From positions 1 through 5,991 of the forward strand of contig JAJRAP010000133.1 of NCBI GenBank assembly GCA_028679855.1: DNA of 5,991 nucleotides. The letters run 5' to 3'. This stretch comes from Candidatus Methanoperedens sp. GTDB taxonomy: Archaea; Halobacteriota; Methanosarcinia; Methanosarcinales; Methanoperedenaceae. Of this stretch, positions 4,737 to 5,991 are shown one piece after another; position 1 is the first letter of the stretch; each line of letters begins with the position of its first letter. The translations under genes were made by a program, and so were the position numbers. The notes beneath the pieces are model-generated. The model was not told where the DNA came from and searched no databases. It saw nothing but the letters and a program-made list of their open reading frames with translations.

Positions 4737-5522
4737 ATGACAACTATAGTTCTCGTCCTCACAGGCTATGGTATAAACTGCGATATTGAGACGCAGTACG
4801 CTTTCAATCTTGCAGGGGCTCAGGCAGAAAGGATACATCTCACGGACCTTCTCAATGGAAAAGTGAAACTTTCTGATTTCCATATCCTTGCGCTTCCAGG
4901 AGGATTCTCTTTTGGGGACGACATAGCTTCAGGCAAGGTGCTTGCCAACATGATAAGGTCTAATCTTGGTGAACAGGTACAAAAGTTCATAGAGGAGGGG
5001 AAATTGATAATAGGCATCTGCAATGGCTTCCAGGTGATGGTAAAGATGGGGTTATTGCCTGCTTTTGGTAGTGATTATTCCAGGCAGGATGTTACCCTCA
5101 CATTTAATGACTCTGGAAGATTCGAGAACAGGTGGGTTCATATGAAAACCAGTAAGGGATCAAAATGCGTATTCACGAAAGGGATCCAGAGCATCTACCT
5201 TCCGGTGCGCCACGGCGAAGGTAAATTCGTCGTCAAAGATCCCCAGGTGCTTGCAAGGCTTAAAAAGAACGGTCATATCGTATTTCAGTACGTTGATATG
5301 AACGGAAATCCTGCGGGATATCCTCATAATCCCAACGGCTCTATTGAGAACATTGCCGCAATATGTGATGAAACTGGCAGAGTATTCGGAATGATGCCTC
5401 ATCCCGAAGCTTTCATACACAGGACTAACCATCCTGCATGGACGCGGGAGGAATTACCTGAAGAAGGAGCGGGTATTGCGATATTCAGAAATGCAGTGGA
5501 TTATGTAAATGAGAATCTGTAG
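4737..5522 (+). CDS. purQ: Phosphoribosylformylglycinamidine synthase subunit PurQ (glutaminase)
   Basis: The 261-residue protein is a class I glutamine amidotransferase that supplies ammonia for the conversion of FGAR to FGAM, the fourth step of purine synthesis, as part of the cytosolic PurLQS complex. Early blocks are VLVLTGYGINCDIETQYAF (6-23, the GxNCD-type PurQ signature) and LALPGGFSFGDDIASGKVLA (51-70). The nucleophile is Cys95 in IIGICNGFQVMVKMG, and the other triad members are His222 and Glu224 in GMMPHPEAF. LPVRHGEGKF and NPNGSIENIAAICDETGRVFG are further family blocks. All catalytic residues are present and the length is normal for a PurQ with the longer archaeal middle region. 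Neither purL nor purS is adjacent; the subunits must be encoded elsewhere. It seems to be transcribed from its own leaderless promoter and ends two bases from the end of a convergent gene. Confidence 0.95.
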   Translation: MTTIVLVLTGYGINCDIETQYAFNLAGAQAERIHLTDLLNGKVKLSDFHILALPGGFSFGDDIASGKVLANMIRSNLGEQVQKFIEEGKLIIGICNGFQVMVKMGLLPAFGSDYSRQDVTLTFNDSGRFENRWVHMKTSKGSKCVFTKGIQSIYLPVRHGEGKFVVKDPQVLARLKKNGHIVFQYVDMNGNPAGYPHNPNGSIENIAAICDETGRVFGMMPHPEAFIHRTNHPAWTREELPEEGAGIAIFRNAVDYVNENL

Positions 5523-5524
5523 TA

Positions 5525-5983
5525 TTAAAATATTATCCTCTTTCTATTATCGATCGCAAATACCGTCTGCTGCAATTCATTTTTTTCAAGAGTTACGCCA
5601 TCTTCAAGAGACTTGAGAAGCTTTTTTGAAATCTCAAGTTCTTTTTCTTCGAAAGCCAGGTTATCCTGCAGCGATGAAATCCTGCCTCTTAAGTTTACTG
5701 CTTCCTGTACTATGTTCATTCCTGCTATCTCATCTTTTTTTGCATTGATATTAGATGCAATAGTCTGATATTCTTTGATAAAATCCCCGATCTTTGACAC
5801 GGAATACTTTATCTGTTCCAGGATCCTATCGCGTTTTTCTGGATTAAAAGCTACGGTGTCTTTCTGGATAATGTTCTGAACATCAACAAAGAACTCTGGA
5901 CAGACTGACTTCGGATATGTTAAGCATAGGTGAAGCTCTTTCTTAATTGCAGGAGGCAGGTCGTATTTCCCTGCTTCATTCAT
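5525..5983 (-). CDS. Coiled-coil protein of unknown function (5' end possibly outside window)
   Basis: From the ATG at 5983 this is 152 residues, rich in Glu, Lys, Leu and Ile. The N-terminal 45 residues (LPPAIKKELHLCLTYPKSVCPEFF) look like a small folded segment with Cys20 and Cys28. From about residue 49 to the end there are long stretches of heptad-like hydrophobics (ILEQIKYSVSKIGDFIKEYQ, then LRGRISSLQDNLAFEEKELE and ISKKLLKSLEDGVTLEKNEL), suggesting a helical hairpin or dimeric coiled coil broken around 86-92. No membrane span or signal peptide is seen. I recognise no family. The reading frame is still open in the eight bases upstream and no ribosome-binding site is visible there, so the true start may lie beyond the window. 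The ending, two bases from purQ's end in convergent orientation, is clear. Function unknown; a scaffold or DNA/cytoskeleton-associated role is conceivable but unsupported. Confidence 0.7.
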   Translation of the reverse strand: MNEAGKYDLPPAIKKELHLCLTYPKSVCPEFFVDVQNIIQKDTVAFNPEKRDRILEQIKYSVSKIGDFIKEYQTIASNINAKKDEIAGMNIVQEAVNLRGRISSLQDNLAFEEKELEISKKLLKSLEDGVTLEKNELQQTVFAIDNRKRIIF

Positions 5984-5991
5984 CTGCTTGA

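Noticed and set aside
5160..5432. Minus-strand 90-residue frame inside purQ
   Set aside because: It lies entirely antisense to the conserved glutaminase domain and has no independent support.
1..5991. CRISPR array, tRNA, rRNA, insertion sequence or attachment site
   Set aside because: No regularly spaced direct repeats, cloverleaf-like elements, transposase motifs or terminal inverted repeats were seen on either strand.

Overview
The window looks like a chromosomal segment of a euryarchaeon, probably from the Methanosarcinales/ANME side. The reasons are: (i) a small protein that I recognise as DUF1699-like, a family I associate with methanosarcinal archaea; (ii) an archaeal-type two-site protein disulfide oxidoreductase (CxFC plus CPYC); (iii) a short HemK2/Mtq2-type methyltransferase with a terminal NPPY block; (iv) TATA-like boxes about 26-32 bp upstream of start codons that lack a Shine-Dalgarno sequence (leaderless style), while operon-internal genes have GGAG or GGTG sites. 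A Methanoperedens-like source is possible but is not proven by anything I can see. Base composition looks moderately AT-rich (not computed).

Layout. Positions 1-102 (+) hold the C-terminal tail of an upstream gene. Positions 156-1290 (+) form a tight three-gene operon: an ArsR-type winged-helix regulator, a 57-residue single-span membrane protein that starts inside the regulator's stop codon (TAATG), and the disulfide oxidoreductase. It converges on a minus-strand operon (3665 down to 1339): a six-span membrane protein fused to a flavin-type split-barrel domain, a free-standing split-barrel paralogue, and a MetW/UbiE-like SAM methyltransferase, with gaps of only 2-3 bp. A 9-bp inverted repeat sits immediately in front of that operon. 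Divergent from it is the HemK2-like methyltransferase (3771-4352, +). Then come the DUF1699-like gene (4363-4644, -), purQ (4737-5522, +) and a coiled-coil protein (5525-5983, -) that may continue beyond the window edge.

How the genes may work together. The first operon suggests a thiol-redox unit: a DNA-binding switch, a membrane peptide and a dithiol oxidoreductase. The second suggests a membrane-associated flavin or deazaflavin (or heme) binding system with a companion methyltransferase of unknown substrate. The remaining genes are housekeeping (release-factor methylation, purine synthesis) or lineage-specific unknowns. Gene density is high: convergent gene ends lie 2, 10 and 48 bp apart. 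No intergenic stretch reaches 300 bp; the longest is the roughly 105-bp divergent region at 3666-3770. I see no tRNA, rRNA, CRISPR array, insertion sequence or attachment site.
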